Both the position numbers and the translations under genes were made by a program. DNA of 64,000 bases from Eretmocerus hayati (taxonomy: Eukaryota > Arthropoda > Insecta > Hymenoptera > Aphelinidae), in the NCBI GenBank assembly GCA_029851415.1, contig CM056743.1, positions 93,036,501 through 93,100,500 of the forward strand, read 5' to 3'. The first letter of the stretch is position 1. Every line of letters begins with the position of its first letter. The notes below the pieces were generated by a model. It saw nothing but the letters and a program-made list of their open reading frames with translations, searched no databases and was not told where the DNA came from. Below are positions 32,589 through 44,096 of the stretch, piece by piece.

Positions 32589-33687
32589 AAATCACACTTT
32601 CAACGGAATCACTGATATGCATTTTACTTTGGGAGGCGATGGAAAAGATGTGGCCGAATATTATTTTGCAGAAATGAGTGATGCTAAAATTGCTGAACTC
32701 GACGAGATAATGACTCACATTGCAGTTCTATGCCAACTATCACGACTAACAAGGAAGATTATTGGACGACATCTCTGGTGAGCGAGGGAATGGGAAAATT
32801 TTATCCTGTATTATAGCAATCCAATTTTTTCGAGAAAGCTCGGAGAAGATAAATTCGAACATCGGCTTCTGGACTACGGAAGTATGTGCATTGTTTTGCA
32901 AGATGTGATTTTCGATCATGAATTGGCACGTGCTGATGTGATGTTCAACGCATTCGCAGAAAGAGTAGAATACTATATTGATCTTGGAGCTGCAAAATAT
33001 AACCTGCAACTCTCAAAACATGTGTGCCAGAATGTCCGAAACTGGGGTCCTGTGTGGGCTATATCTGCGTTCGGTCCCGAAACATACAATCATTATAAAG
33101 TGAAGGCTATCAAAAGTGCCAATGGCGTACCCCAGCAAATAGCTCGACAAGTCACTTTCAGGAATACTGAAACAGTATTAGAAGAGCATTTATACCCCCG
33201 AGCTAACGAATTGGTAAAATTCTTTTGCCTCGATGCCCTCTCAGCAAAGTGTCAGCACATCCTCAAAATATTAGGTTTGACGTACCTCAAACTCCCAAAG
33301 CCCCTTCCGGCTTGTGATGTTACTCGAAATCTTGGATTGTCACCGTTATCAGTTAAATTCACACGGTTAGTTAAGGATGGTTGCCTTTATTCGAGTGACA
33401 GTAACGTTCAATCAATTGACAATTACGCTCTTCTGCGAGACAGTCGAGTGATGAAAATAATTTATTCCATCGTCGATGAGATAAATAGACGCCAGTTTAC
33501 CCTTCGTAATGAAGTTATTACGCGTTCGGCCTTTCAGGGCCTTCAATCAAAGATGCATCTAGTTCATCGAGTCATGAGTGGAATGATCATCGTGGGTACA
33601 AACGAGATAGAGCGCGTGTGTGTGCAGCACATGGAGGCGTATAAGAAGGAATACATCGGCCCAGTTCCAAATCTCCTTCATTATTGA
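32589..33687 (+). pseudogene. Tnp2-like transposase, C-terminal part
   Basis: One frame runs from about 32589 to a TGA at 33685-33687 with an in-frame TGA at 32779-32781. It reads LSRLTRKIIGRHLW, stop, AREWENFILYYSNP, then LQLSKHVCQNVRNWGPVWAI, SAFGPETYNH and NGVPQQIARQ. This is the C-terminal pattern I know from Tnp2-like transposases (SRLTR..W.A.EW.N.LLYYS..., V..WGP.W..SAF..E..N, then a KG/NG..QQI motif). The 267 codons after 32884 form the uninterrupted part. Upstream codons (32619-32740) are open but not recognised. It has the same orientation as 4190-8035 and could be the tail of the same ancestral gene or of another copy. Confidence 0.65.
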
Positions 33688-34619
33688 AACGTAATATGCT
33701 CATAAATCAATAACGACATAGGCTCACAAGAAGACAAAGATTAGTTGGTCAGGGAAGGTGGAAGTCATTCCCAACATATTTAGAGCTGCTGACCCCGGAT
33801 CTGGACTCGAAACAGGACCATTCCTCGGCCATTTCGAGTTATGGCTATATTTATAGGTTATATGAATACCTACGCATGAATCTTTGCGTTTTAGATGGGA
33901 ATAAAGACCTCCTACATCAAATGTGAGGACAGGATTGTTCCTGTAATCAAATTTCACGCCTGAAACGCATTTTCCCAGAATTTTTGTACCTCGTACGAAG
34001 TTAGAAGAATCCCTAGATTTGCTAGAATTCTCTCGGCAGGATATTTTTGTCCGAGACCAAAGTCATGACTAGGTCGGTCAAAGCTTAGAACGGAATCAAA
34101 TTTTACATCAAATGTATGATTTTTCGCTTGCGTCATTTTCAAGCTTTCTAGGAGCCCTGAGACTCCTTCAAAATACGTATTTGGCGTGAAACTCGACATA
34201 GAATTTGATTGCGCTCTGAGTTCCAACCTGTTTCGTCAATATTCTAATCTAGAACAAAGTACCCCGCCTAGAGAATTTTATCACATCCGGAGATTTTTCT
34301 GGTTTCGCAGTAGGTACAATAATTCGGAAAAATACGTTTTTGGCGAAGAACTTGATGACAAGTACAATACCGTCTACAATTTTGCTGTAAAAAATCTCCA
34401 TCCCCCTCTGAAACACAAGAACTCTCTCCCTAGGTCTTCTTGTGACCCATAAATATGGCCATAACTCGAAATGCGTTTCTAAAAGAGATTAGCAGAAAGC
34501 TTTCTCTTAGCGAGATGTGCGATAACTTAGCAAGAATGTAATTTTTCAAGTGACAATTTCTCATTCACTCTCCTATACATCTTTCTGAAGCGACTTTGAA
34601 TTCGAGTGGATGAAATTCG
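33688..34619. other. Non-coding; possible weak inverted repeat
   Basis: GGCTCACAAGAAGAC (33720) and GTCTTCTTGTGACCC (near 34433) are inverted. CGAGTTATGGCTATATTTAT (near 33835) mirrors ATAAATATGGCCATAACTCG (near 34451). This suggests an old MITE of about 740 bases with poorly kept arms. The 60-90-codon ORFs show no domain. GGGCTCACAAGAAGA recurs at 50969. Confidence 0.4.
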
Positions 34620-35215
34620 GTTTCAACCAATTGATGTAGAGTGATGGGTGAGTATCTCTCTAGTTAATTAAAAGGTTGGGAAGTTTGATTGTAGTGAGAG
34701 ATATGAGAATCGTAGAGAATTTAGAGGAGATTTTGTTGAGTTACTTTTCGAGATTGCCTCTTAAGAAAATTCAGATGATCTAGAGCAGGGTTTTTTGGGC
34801 AAGATATATCGTTTGGTTGAGGCGACATTTCAATACAGTTTGTTTAAAAATGATCAAAATAAAGTTTTTTATGAAATTGTTGATTTTTCGAAGATAAACT
34901 GGATTTAAATCATATTCAAAACAATTGAAAAAATTTTGGTATGAACCAATCGATTAAAAATGCTGAAATAGTATCTCTCTAGTTCACCGACAGGTGTATA
35001 GATTAGTTGTAGAGGGAGATATGGTCACGGAATGAAATTTGGATGAGATTTTGTTGAGTTATTTCAAAGAGATTCTCTCTTAGGGGAATCCAGATGATCT
35101 GAAATAGGGATATTTGGGCAAAATATATTAATTGGTCAAAATGTAGTTTTTTGTGAAATTTGTGATTTTTGGAGGATAAATTGAATTTAGATCATATTCA
35201 AAACAAGAGTTCCGT
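34620..35215 (+). repeat. Diverged tandem units of about 345 bp (satellite-like)
   Basis: Two successive segments share the same word order: GTATCTCTCTAGTT, GAGATATG, GAGATTTTGTTGAGTTA, CAGATGATCT, TTGGGCAA(A/G)ATATAT, then a TCAAAAT..AGTTTTTT run and TTTA(A/G)ATCATATTCAAAACA. A related unit lies at 45426-45800. Confidence 0.6.
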
Positions 35216-35266
35216 CTGAGCCGTCGACGTGTTACGATCGGTTTGTGCGGATCAATGTAAATACGA

Positions 35267-35927
35267 CCCCTTCATTCACTTCAAAACTTCAAATTTTATA
35301 CGACATGGTTTAAACTCTTGGAAGTAACCATGTCGAGTATTTTTTGAGCCGATTTGTCACGATCAACATATCATCACTGATAGAGACTAGAGCCACTTTC
35401 CTCCGATCAAATCTTTCTTCCAATTCATTCTAATGGTGGTGGTTTGACAATTTCTTACTAGCTAATTGTCGCTGAAATGACCCGAAGTTTAGGTGAGTAG
35501 AAGAGGTACAGGGGAATATCGAAATAGAGAAAATATAACTGAGTTTAATTTGGTGTTCATGATGATTCACTAAAATCTCATATCATACTCAGTTATATTT
35601 TCTCTATTTCGATATCCCCCGGTACCTCTTCTACTCACCTAAACTTCGGGTCATTTCAGCGACAATTAGCTAGTAAGAAATTGTCAAACCACCAGCATTA
35701 GGATGAATTGAAAGAAAGATTTGATTGGAGGAAAGTGGCTCTAGTCTCTATCAGTGATGATATGTTGATCGTGACAAATCGGCTCAAAAAATACTCGACA
35801 TGGTTACTCCCAAGAGTTTAAACCATGTCGTATAAAATTTGAAGTTTTGATGTACTGGAGATGAATGGCTCTTTCCTAAACCTCATACTCGCCTAGTTTT
35901 ACTTTTGAACAAAAAGTGAATGAAGGG
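35267..35927. mobile_element. Palindromic MITE with 264-bp arms
   Basis: Arms 35281-35544 and 35587-35850 are near-perfect inverted copies around a 42-base spacer. They include AACTTCGGGTCATTTCAGCG and ACCATGTCG pairs. An outer CCCCTTCATTCACTT / AAGTGAATGAAGGGG pair brackets the element, with about 65 extra bases on the right. It has no coding capacity. Confidence 0.85.
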
Positions 35928-36387
35928 GGGGATTTCACTCCTTGGTTATAAAAATCCAAGGGTAACCACAAATTTTCCAAGCACTTGTCCCCACCGCACT
36001 TGAGAATTTCTTACACACGGCTCCGTCATTTTTTCCATGAAAATACACTACTATCAGTGTATATTTTGTTTAGTTCAATCTGGAGAGCCATGCAGCTACA
36101 GGCAAGAGCAATATTGCGGAGTCGCGACGAACACACAAAACACAACAAAGCAGACGAATCTCTCCTCCCTGTCCTTATCGCATGGCACTTTGATCTTTAC
36201 GTCACCTCTAGTCGTGGCTAGTTTCGAGTATCCACATCTGATGCAATAATTATAGAATCGAGAAATTCAGATAATTCGAAAATTCATTCATCCGCGATAA
36301 CAAACCAGCTGGTCGGTGCCCGCGTTACCCGGTACGCAGCAGACAGCCTCATGTCAAGCGGACAGGAGGATCTTGCGCACGCGCTTC

Positions 36388-36430
36388 TATCTCTCTTTCT
36401 CTCTCTCTCTCTCTGCATCTCTCTCTCTTC
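36388..36430. repeat. (CT)n-rich microsatellite
   Basis: TCTCTCTTTCTCTCTCTCTC runs in the flank of LINE-B. Confidence 0.85.
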
Positions 36431-36872
36431 CTCGACCATCTTATACATACCCAACACATGTGTAGCAGAGACGTTTCGATATTTCTCGATTCGAAGCACG
36501 GGGCTGGTGAAATCGAACTGAGATGTGAAACGAAGGCATGAATTTTGCGGTGCTGAATAAAACGCGTCCAGTGCTCGGATTGAGAGAATAGTTGTACAGA
36601 ACTCTGAATCGCTTTGGAAAGGCTTTGCTAAAGCATTGCAGAGCTCTACGAGCAACGTTAAGAGGTTAATAATCCAAGTAGAAAAAAATTGTGAGGTTAA
36701 AAAACTCCAATTCAAAGTATAGATAGGCACAGCGCCTCGCTCGATTTTTCGTCTGCTCATACTCGCCAGCGAGGCGCTGCCGCGCCTCTTGATCGATGGG
36801 TACGAGCCTCTCTGCCGTAATTAGTATGCAAACTGCGATTGCAGTTTGTGTTGCAATTTGTGTTTCTTCACC

Positions 36873-38186
36873 ATGGCTTCTACCAGAAGTATGGCGGATA
36901 CAGTCCCTACGGTACAAAATTTTGAAAATGGATCCTACGCTAATGCAACTTCTACAGCACCCAGACCCAAGAAGGAACAAGCAATTATTATTGAATCAAT
37001 GGAAGGACTTAGAAACGATGATTATATAGATGGACTAGAAAGTATTATGGACGTTCAGGACATTCGTTATATCTCTAAAATTTCTGGCAACCGTATGTGT
37101 ATTTATGTAAGTGGTGATAAAATAGTAGCAGAACTGGTAGACAAGAAAATTCACGTGGAAGATTATGTGCTTGAAATCAGGCCCTTGATCGAGAAAAATC
37201 GCAGAGTCGTTATTTCCAATGCGCATCCAAGTATCCCCAACGATGTTGTCATTCAAGCTCTAAGAGACAAAGGCATTGATCCTGTCTCAAGAATTACAGA
37301 TATAAGAGCCAGCCTTTCCAAGCCGGGTCGCACGCACATTCTCTCATTCCGTCGGGAAACATATATTGTTGAGAAAGAAGAAAAGTTGCTCCCACCGTCA
37401 GCCCAAATTCACCACGACAACACCAATTACTGGATTTATTTCACAACTGATTTCACAAACTGCTACATATGTCAACAAAGAGGACACGTAGCTAGAATGT
37501 GCCCGCAAAACGTAAACAACACTCCAGACAACTTCCCAGCTCTCGATCGCACAAGCACGATGGACGTTCCACCTAGCTCACATGTCGAGCAGACCCCACT
37601 GAATACGAGTGCCACACCACTACGAACGCAACCTTTACCAGCTCAAAAAAGAGCGCACGAGAGTACCTCGTCATCGGATGGCTTATCAGACGGTGTTTTT
37701 GCAGTAGATGATCCAAGCCGGAGACTCATCAGTGCTGCTTATACTGAGCAGCGGAAAAATATAGAAGCTGCAAGCTTTTCTAAACATGTCGTGAAGAAAT
37801 CAAGGAATGAAAATGCTAAGCCCGTCAATTCTACGTTACCAGTCACTCCCACGCCCTCCCGGGCGAAATTGAGTGAGGAAAAATACGCAGAATTTGTCAC
37901 AAGGTCGAAGGGTTGTGATAACTTCAAGGGCCTCATAGCGGAATACACTGACGATATTGATGATTTGATTTCAATGGTCGGATCATCATATGAGACCGCT
38001 GACAAGCATGGAAAATCGTCCCTTACTCGACTCAAGAAAAAATTGATCAAGTTGCAGAAACCCGATATTCCCATTGGTGAGAAGAGCGCCGAGCTAGACA
38101 AATCATCAACCTCTACGCTGAATTCGACTCATAGTGTAGAATCTAGGGATCGCGCTCTGCGTTCCCATCCAATCTCATCAATATGA
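36873..38186 (+). CDS. LINE-B ORF1 (nucleic-acid-binding gag-like protein)
   Basis: I take the ATG at 36873 (ACCATGGCT, a good Kozak context), giving 437 codons; the frame is open further upstream without an ATG. The protein has an RRM-like or pre-C2HC region (VVISNAHPSIPNDVVIQAL, HILSFRRETYI), then one CCHC knuckle CYICQQRGHVARMC at about residue 203-216. A Ser/Thr/Pro-rich stretch and a helical C-terminus follow. Such ORF1 proteins bind element RNA and escort it to the nucleus. It is intact. Its stop overlaps the ORF2 start as ATGA, suggesting termination-reinitiation for ORF2 translation. Confidence 0.82.
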   Translation: MASTRSMADTVPTVQNFENGSYANATSTAPRPKKEQAIIIESMEGLRNDDYIDGLESIMDVQDIRYISKISGNRMCIYVSGDKIVAELVDKKIHVEDYVLEIRPLIEKNRRVVISNAHPSIPNDVVIQALRDKGIDPVSRITDIRASLSKPGRTHILSFRRETYIVEKEEKLLPPSAQIHHDNTNYWIYFTTDFTNCYICQQRGHVARMCPQNVNNTPDNFPALDRTSTMDVPPSSHVEQTPLNTSATPLRTQPLPAQKRAHESTSSSDGLSDGVFAVDDPSRRLISAAYTEQRKNIEAASFSKHVVKKSRNENAKPVNSTLPVTPTPSRAKLSEEKYAEFVTRSKGCDNFKGLIAEYTDDIDDLISMVGSSYETADKHGKSSLTRLKKKLIKLQKPDIPIGEKSAELDKSSTSTLNSTHSVESRDRALRSHPISSI

Positions 38187-39495
38187 GTAACTTAGTTCAC
38201 GAGAATTTGAAAATAATCTTTTGGAATGCGCGTAGCATTCTGAATAAGAAAAATGAGCTCGTGAGGATTTTGAAAGACTTGGACATCTTCATTTGTGTTG
38301 AAAGCTGGCTCACCGAGAATGTTGGACACTTCCATTTTCCTGGGTTCAAAACCTTTAGGAAGGACCGAGAACACGATCGAGGTGGAGGAATCCTCTTACT
38401 TATCAAGAACAACTTAGCCTTCAAGGAGATCAGCGACTTGCAGTGCACATCCACGTCTACAGAAATCTTTGGTATAACACTCACTGGTCTCAAAAACCAG
38501 TGAGATATTATTGTTTGTTACAGACCCCCTGGTATCACTCTCTCTCAATCCGAATGGGACTCAATCTTTTCCAACTCTACTAGAAAAATGATGTTCTTTT
38601 CAACGCTCACCACTTGAGCTGGAACTGCTGAGGTAATGACTTGAACGGTGAAAGACTGTTACAATCTGCTAATGATACATTTTTGATTTTACACAATTCA
38701 GATTCAAAGACCCGCATAAACGCTTCCAATGGCCAACTTTCAAATTAAGACCTCGTATTTACGAGTCCCAAGATTGCAGGTTTCGTTAAAGTGACAATAG
38801 AGACTGATACCTGGGGATCAGACCACTATCCCATCTGGATCCATCTCGATGTAGAAAAATTTATTCACAGAAAAAAAAATTTCAAACTAGGGTCAGTTAG
38901 AACTGACTGGGATTCGGTCTCAAAATTTTTGGATGACAGTTTCCACGAATTTTCTACGAACGAGTATGAGAATTTAACGCCAAACAAAAAGTACAAAGAA
39001 TTCACAGGTGTTTCATCTGATGCAATTATCAAAAGTACCCCTATTAAAAAGTTGGTAGTCGACTTTAAACATCGTAATCCTGTACGCTGGTGGGATCCGG
39101 AATGCGATAAAGTTAAACGCCTTCGTATAGTCGCCCTGAAAAAGTATAAATTTACGAAGAAGAACGTAGACTGTATTCGATACAAAAAACAACCCGCTAT
39201 CGCCTTTCGTACTTTCCGTGAAAAAGAACTCAATATTATGAAGAATTCGTGGAAACTGTCGATATAAGATCTAACCAAAAGTACGTGTGGAATACTTGTA
39301 AGATACTGAAGAACAAATGGACGAAAGTGAGACCAACACATACATCTGAGCATTTGCAGCAAGGAGAAAAAAATAGAAATCGCACTAGATTAAATTAGTC
39401 CACCCTGGTGCTCTTCTAATCCCGACGTTTTTCCCAAGTGCGACGGGAACAACTTTCTTAGTGCACCGTTTTCCTTTGCAGAGTTTAATTACGCT
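38183..39495 (+). pseudogene. LINE-B ORF2, endonuclease and linker (broken)
   Basis: ORF2 starts ATG 38183. LKIIFWNARSILNKKNELVR, ICVESWLTEN and GGGILLLIKN are the first endonuclease motifs, with the catalytic Asn and Glu in place. A TGA at 38501-38503 interrupts. The protein goes on as CYRPPG, then in another frame FNAHHLSWNC, NDLNGERLLQS and TRINASNG, then at 38791-39267 TWGSDHYPIWIHLD with the catalytic SDH and a linker before RT (RWWDPECDK). Several stops and frame changes occur in 38500-38800 and again near 39267-39495. Confidence 0.78.
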
Positions 39496-41376
39496 TTGAA
39501 AGACAAGAATGCTAAATCGAGTCCCGGCATCGATGGCCTTGACTATGAATGCCTACAGAAACTGCCAATCAAATCCAAGCTTTTACTTGTAGACATATTC
39601 AATGAAATGTATCCAACATCGGAATATCCAAGGGAGTGGAAAGACTCATGCATCCACTTTATTGATAAGCCTGATGGATCTAGTGTTCGCCCTATTGCAT
39701 TGACCTCTTGTCTAAGTAAGCTTTCTGGAACTCTCGTTAAAAATCTATTACAGTGGTACGTAGAAAGTAATGAGTTGTTACCTAAAGAGCAGACGGTATT
39801 TCGTAAAAGCCAAAGCACCATCGATAATTTGTCCAATCTCATTCTGCAGATTGAAGATGCATTCGCGAACAATAAAGACCTCCTTGCTGCATTCCTCGAC
39901 GTGTCTGGAGCTTTCGACATTGTAGATATTGACATATTACTCCAGAAGTTAGCGGATATCGGATGCCCGGAGAATTTAGTTAGATTTATCAAGTTCTTAA
40001 CATCTGAAAGAAATGTGTATACCGACGATCTGAGCTCTGGCGCAAGGTTGGTTCATAAGGGTGCCCCGCAAGGAGGAGTCTTGAGTCCGCTCAACTATTG
40101 CATTTATACTGCTTTAGTTGCTAAAGGTGTTCCTCGAGGTGTCTCTGTCTCATTATTCATCGCCATTTGGTGTAGCCGTAAGTCATGTAAGAATCTCCTA
40201 GAAAGAGCTGCCAACACAGTCGCAGATAACTTGTATCAGTTGGTTCTTGATACGAATTCAAAAAAATCCATCTTTATGCAATTCAGCAAATATTCTTCGG
40301 ATATACATGAAATCAAACTCAGAGGCGAGCCTATTAAGCGGAGTGACTCCGTCAAATTCTTGGGAATCCGTTTCGATTCAAAACTTACTTTCCGTGCTCA
40401 TGTCGATGAAATCCACAGTAAATGCCTCAAATCGTTGAACATCATCAAGTTCAGTAGGAGAACTTGGTGGGGAATAAACCCAGATACTTTGCTGGTCATG
40501 TATAGAAGTTTTGTTTGCTCAATTATCGAATACGGAGGCTTTTTCTACTCTCCGACTCAGAATTGTCAAAAACAGAAACTTGAGAGAACTCAGAATTCAG
40601 CAATTCGACTATGTTTGGGCTATAGAAACTCAACCCCTCTGGCTATACTTGAAGCTGAATCAAAAGTTCTAAACATAAAGGACCGAATTCGATTTCTATG
40701 CGACAGCTACCTACAGAAAATTTTATCCAATAATAGTCTGAATATTTGTAGAACTATCCGTAGGTTTCGAAACAGGATTAACTGCAAAATGCTCCGAAAT
40801 CCGAGAAGACTCCTCTTCGTAGGCATCAAAAATATTCCTGGAGAATTAGACCAGCTATACAGTGGAATCCAATACCCTTTGTACCGATTAGAATATTCAA
40901 CCATTCCCCATGAAATATTCGTCGATATAGAGTTTTTCGTTCAACAATCAGAGTCAGGATCCTTGAATGCTTGCGTGAGAGAATTACTGGAGAACAAAAA
41001 CGCAGTTGACATAGATACCGACGGAAGCAAGAGTGACGAGTCTGCATCAGTTGGATGTGCAAGTATATGCCAGACTTTAGACTGCTCCATAATTTCTAGT
41101 ATATCAAAAAAAGCGTCAATTTTTACAGCTGAATCAGTAGCCATCCTGAATGCAGTTCAAATAGCTCTCTCACAAGCAGATAGGAATTACATCATTTTTA
41201 GTGACTCTCTTAGTGTTTTGACCTACTTGAAATCTCCAAAGATGAACATAAGACCCAAACCTTACGTTTATGAAATTCGTGAATCAGTTCGGAAGTTCGA
41301 GGTGATGACAACCAACAAGAGTAAGATATATTTCATATGGATTCCTGCCCATAAGGGCATTATCGGCAATGAGCTG
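39496..41376 (+). pseudogene. LINE-B ORF2, reverse transcriptase and RNase H (active-site deletion)
   Basis: The frame is open from 39496. RT motifs are SSPGIDGLDYECLQKL, REWKDSCIHFIDKP, RPIALTSCLSKL, AFLDVSGAFDIVD and GAPQGGVLSPLNYCIY. Where the family has a (Y/F)ADD box, this copy reads VSVSLFIAIWCS: the ADD residues are missing, which looks like a clean 9-base deletion around 40155. RNase H follows with DTDGSKSDES, TAESVAILNA, FSDSLSVLTYL and IWIPAHKG. The LINE coding ends at 41376, where a TGTGAC element is inserted; the frame then runs on into that insertion to 41460. Without the aspartates RT should be inactive. Confidence 0.82.
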
Positions 41377-42480
41377 TGTGACGGACAAGCCGTCACAGCC
41401 GAAATTATTAAAATCTCTCGTCGCCGTCTCGAACCAGCAAACCATCAGTATAGGTATTAACCCCCAGATACTTCTTTTTTTGTTGTTGAGATGCTGGCTC
41501 GAGAGGACGACGACGGCGAGCGACGAGAGAGTTGGACCAGCGGAGGCAGTGCGGGTATGCCTACACATAGGCAGCCTCTTCTACACCCCGGACAGCCGCG
41601 AAAGCCGCACGAGAGGCTGCCCCGGGTGAGCAGCCGACGGGACGCGGTTTCTACAGTTGGGTGGCCCGGAGGGCTCCCCCAGGGCCCCGAAGCCCTGTTT
41701 GGCCCTAACACCGGCTCTCCCACACCCCACGGACATGCTGCTCCTCGACACCATGCCCCGGGGCAAGTGTGTACACACCGGCGTGCGGACGACGGCGACG
41801 ATGGCAACGGACGAGGCCCTCGCTCGCGGGTGAGCGAGGGTACGAATTTGATGTGTCTTGACACCGCGATGAGAATGTACGCACGGACGGGGCGACGACG
41901 GGTGGTCAGCCGCAGGAAACAGTTGGACGTGGTGATGTTGTGAACCCCCTGCCCGGGTTGCTGGCCATACGGGCGTGTGCCCCATCTGCTGCAACCCGGG
42001 TAGGCGCGCAGGCCGGCAGCGACGAGGTTAAGTGGTACGTGCATCACTTGTTGCATGTGTACAACGTACACTTGGTGTACCGCACACCCGCGCACCATCG
42101 ATGCGGCCCTGGAGCGGTCACCCACGACACGCGTGACCATCACACGGACACGGGTAGGCCCGGGTGACCCAGCGGAAGACGGCGATGACGGACAGGCCGG
42201 TACACGTGGCAAGAGCAGACAGCTGACTGGCGGTGGACGAGATGCGGCGGCGCTGCGGGCATGTAAATCCGGGCCACACCCGGGCGGTCGTGGCCACGAA
42301 AATACAACGGACGGATACCTGGACAGCGGCCACTGGGCGAATTTGGGCTTGCGGACGACGCCTACATATACTTAGGGTTATGTACACATGAAAATGTTGC
42401 ACTCGGACTGTGCACAGCATATATATAGATATACTGCAGCCATGTGGGCTGCATATCATTTTGCCATGGGCAGCCTCGAG

Positions 42481-42489
42481 TATATATAG
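42481..42489 (+). promoter_or_regulatory. TATA-like box in the probable LTR
   Basis: TATATATAG, preceded by a GC-rich stretch and a CTGCAG hairpin. It is about 1.1 kb from the 5' end of the element. Other TATA-like runs lie close by (42421 and 42512). Confidence 0.4.
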
Positions 42490-43873
42490 TATACTGCTGC
42501 AATACGGACTAGATATAAATATATACGGACGGGTATGAGAGCTATAAGAGGTGAAAGCATGGAGTTGCGGTGAGCGCGAGTGCCTCCTTTAGCGGTGCAT
42601 GCGCGTGAGCAGGACAGAATATTCTCTGGGTGGAGGCATCAGGACCGTACATACTGCAATTGACGGACTTGAAGCGAATTTCGTAGAATCTGAGCTACGG
42701 CATGGAACGAGTATAGTGGACTGGACTTGAATATTTGGCGCGCTCAGCCACCAGTTGGCGCTGCCAGTGTTCCGGTAAAATTGAACGGACCAATTAGAGA
42801 GCTTCTCTTCGGTGAAGACGAAGGCGAGCTTTTGGTGAAGATGAAGCGGCTATTGTGCCACTTGTATCTCTGACCCGGTGCAGTACACATGTACTAGTCG
42901 CGCTCGCGCTTTTAATTCGGAGCACGTGCCCAGCCGCGAGTCCCCCAGGAGTCCCGGCTACCCAGGACGAGTAGTAGTTGCTGTGATTGGACTCGCTCAG
43001 TTGTGAGGTGATATATTTGGACGGAGCAAGGAAAAATAATCAAGCAACGGACAATGGCATCAAACGGTGAGTGGTCTTGCTATTTTTCTTAGATTCTCTC
43101 GACGGGTGTGCGGAGAGCCTCGCGCGTCGCGGAGGGCAATCGTCGTGCCCGCGGACAGAACGGACTCCCGGGGGACCTCGCGAGCTGGTGCGACGCGTTC
43201 TCGTGGACAAGACGTCTCCAAGTGACGTACGCGCGTTGTGAAATTGCACCAGCGGACCCGGAGCAGCAACCGCGTCGCGTGGATGAATTCGGAGCAGCGA
43301 TTTAGTGGAGTTTGGCGTGTGCTCGCGGACAAGACGACTTGGAAGGACGTGCGTGCGGTATAAAATTCGTGTCGAGGTTAGACCTCCTGGAGGAGGCGCG
43401 CGAGGACGAGGACATAGTGAACCTTGAATGAGTTATAGCTGGACTAGGAGCCAGGTGCGTGATCGTGCACCTGTTGCTTGAGCGCGTGGGACAACTGAGC
43501 ATCGGAGCACAAGCCATTTTGGGTGCTTGCCGTTGCGCGCGCGTTGTGAGAGCTGTTGAGCGGCCATTTTGGACGATAGAATTTTGGAGCAGATTAATTG
43601 TGGGGAAAATATCGGAGCAGGGACCGGACAAGCTGCACTCCACGGAGTGCAGGTAGATTTCGCGAGTGAACGGACAGTGAGTTATGGCCTTTTTGTGAAG
43701 TGTTTTATATTTTTCAGGAATAGAGACATTCTGACAATTTATGCGATTGAGTGATATTTTACCTGGACAGATAGTCGAGTCATTCGGAAAAATGTCGGTT
43801 ATTCGAGATATGTAGATTTATGTATCACCGCGCAGAAGTAACGTAAAGAATATAGGCCATATATTTTTTTGGT

Positions 43874-43879
43874 AATAAA
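43874..43879 (+). terminator. AATAAA poly(A) signal in the probable LTR
   Basis: AATAAA follows a T-rich run about 215 bases before the right end of the insertion. Confidence 0.4.
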
Positions 43880-44096
43880 TATTCGATTTATCATTTATGA
43901 GCGTGCGCCCTCCCTCCCCCCTTTCTATTTTCAGGTGATGGCATGGTAAGTCACGCTGTGCTGAGGACATGTTGCGGAGTAGCTGAGTTTTTCCTAAGTC
44001 GTTTCGCCGTTCGCGCGCGTATTGCCTGCGACTTTAGGGTAGGAGTCCCGTTGAATATGAATTAGTTGTGATGGTAGAAATACCACGTCACAGCTG

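Larger units (their letters stand above)
41377..44092. mobile_element. Probable solo LTR, 2,716 bp, inserted in LINE-B
   Basis: It begins TGTGACGGACAAG and ends CACGTCACA, so TGTGAC and GTCACA mirror each other. GCTG flanks both ends (41373-41376 and 44093-44096). Removing it joins LINE-B RNase H codons to the A-D-x-x-A-K-E continuation. TG...CA ends and a 4-bp duplication fit an LTR. TATATATAG at 42481 and AATAAA at 43874 suit promoter and poly(A) roles on the plus strand. GC-rich ORFs inside show no domain. A non-autonomous element without internal genes is the alternative. Confidence 0.65.

Noticed and set aside
36284..36760. 158-codon minus-strand ORF
   Set aside because: Runs through the (CT)n microsatellite and the LINE-B flank; no domain.
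41457..42212. 251-codon minus-strand ORF and opposed plus-strand ORFs in the probable LTR
   Set aside because: GC-rich opposed open frames with no domain, inside an element defined by TG...CA ends.
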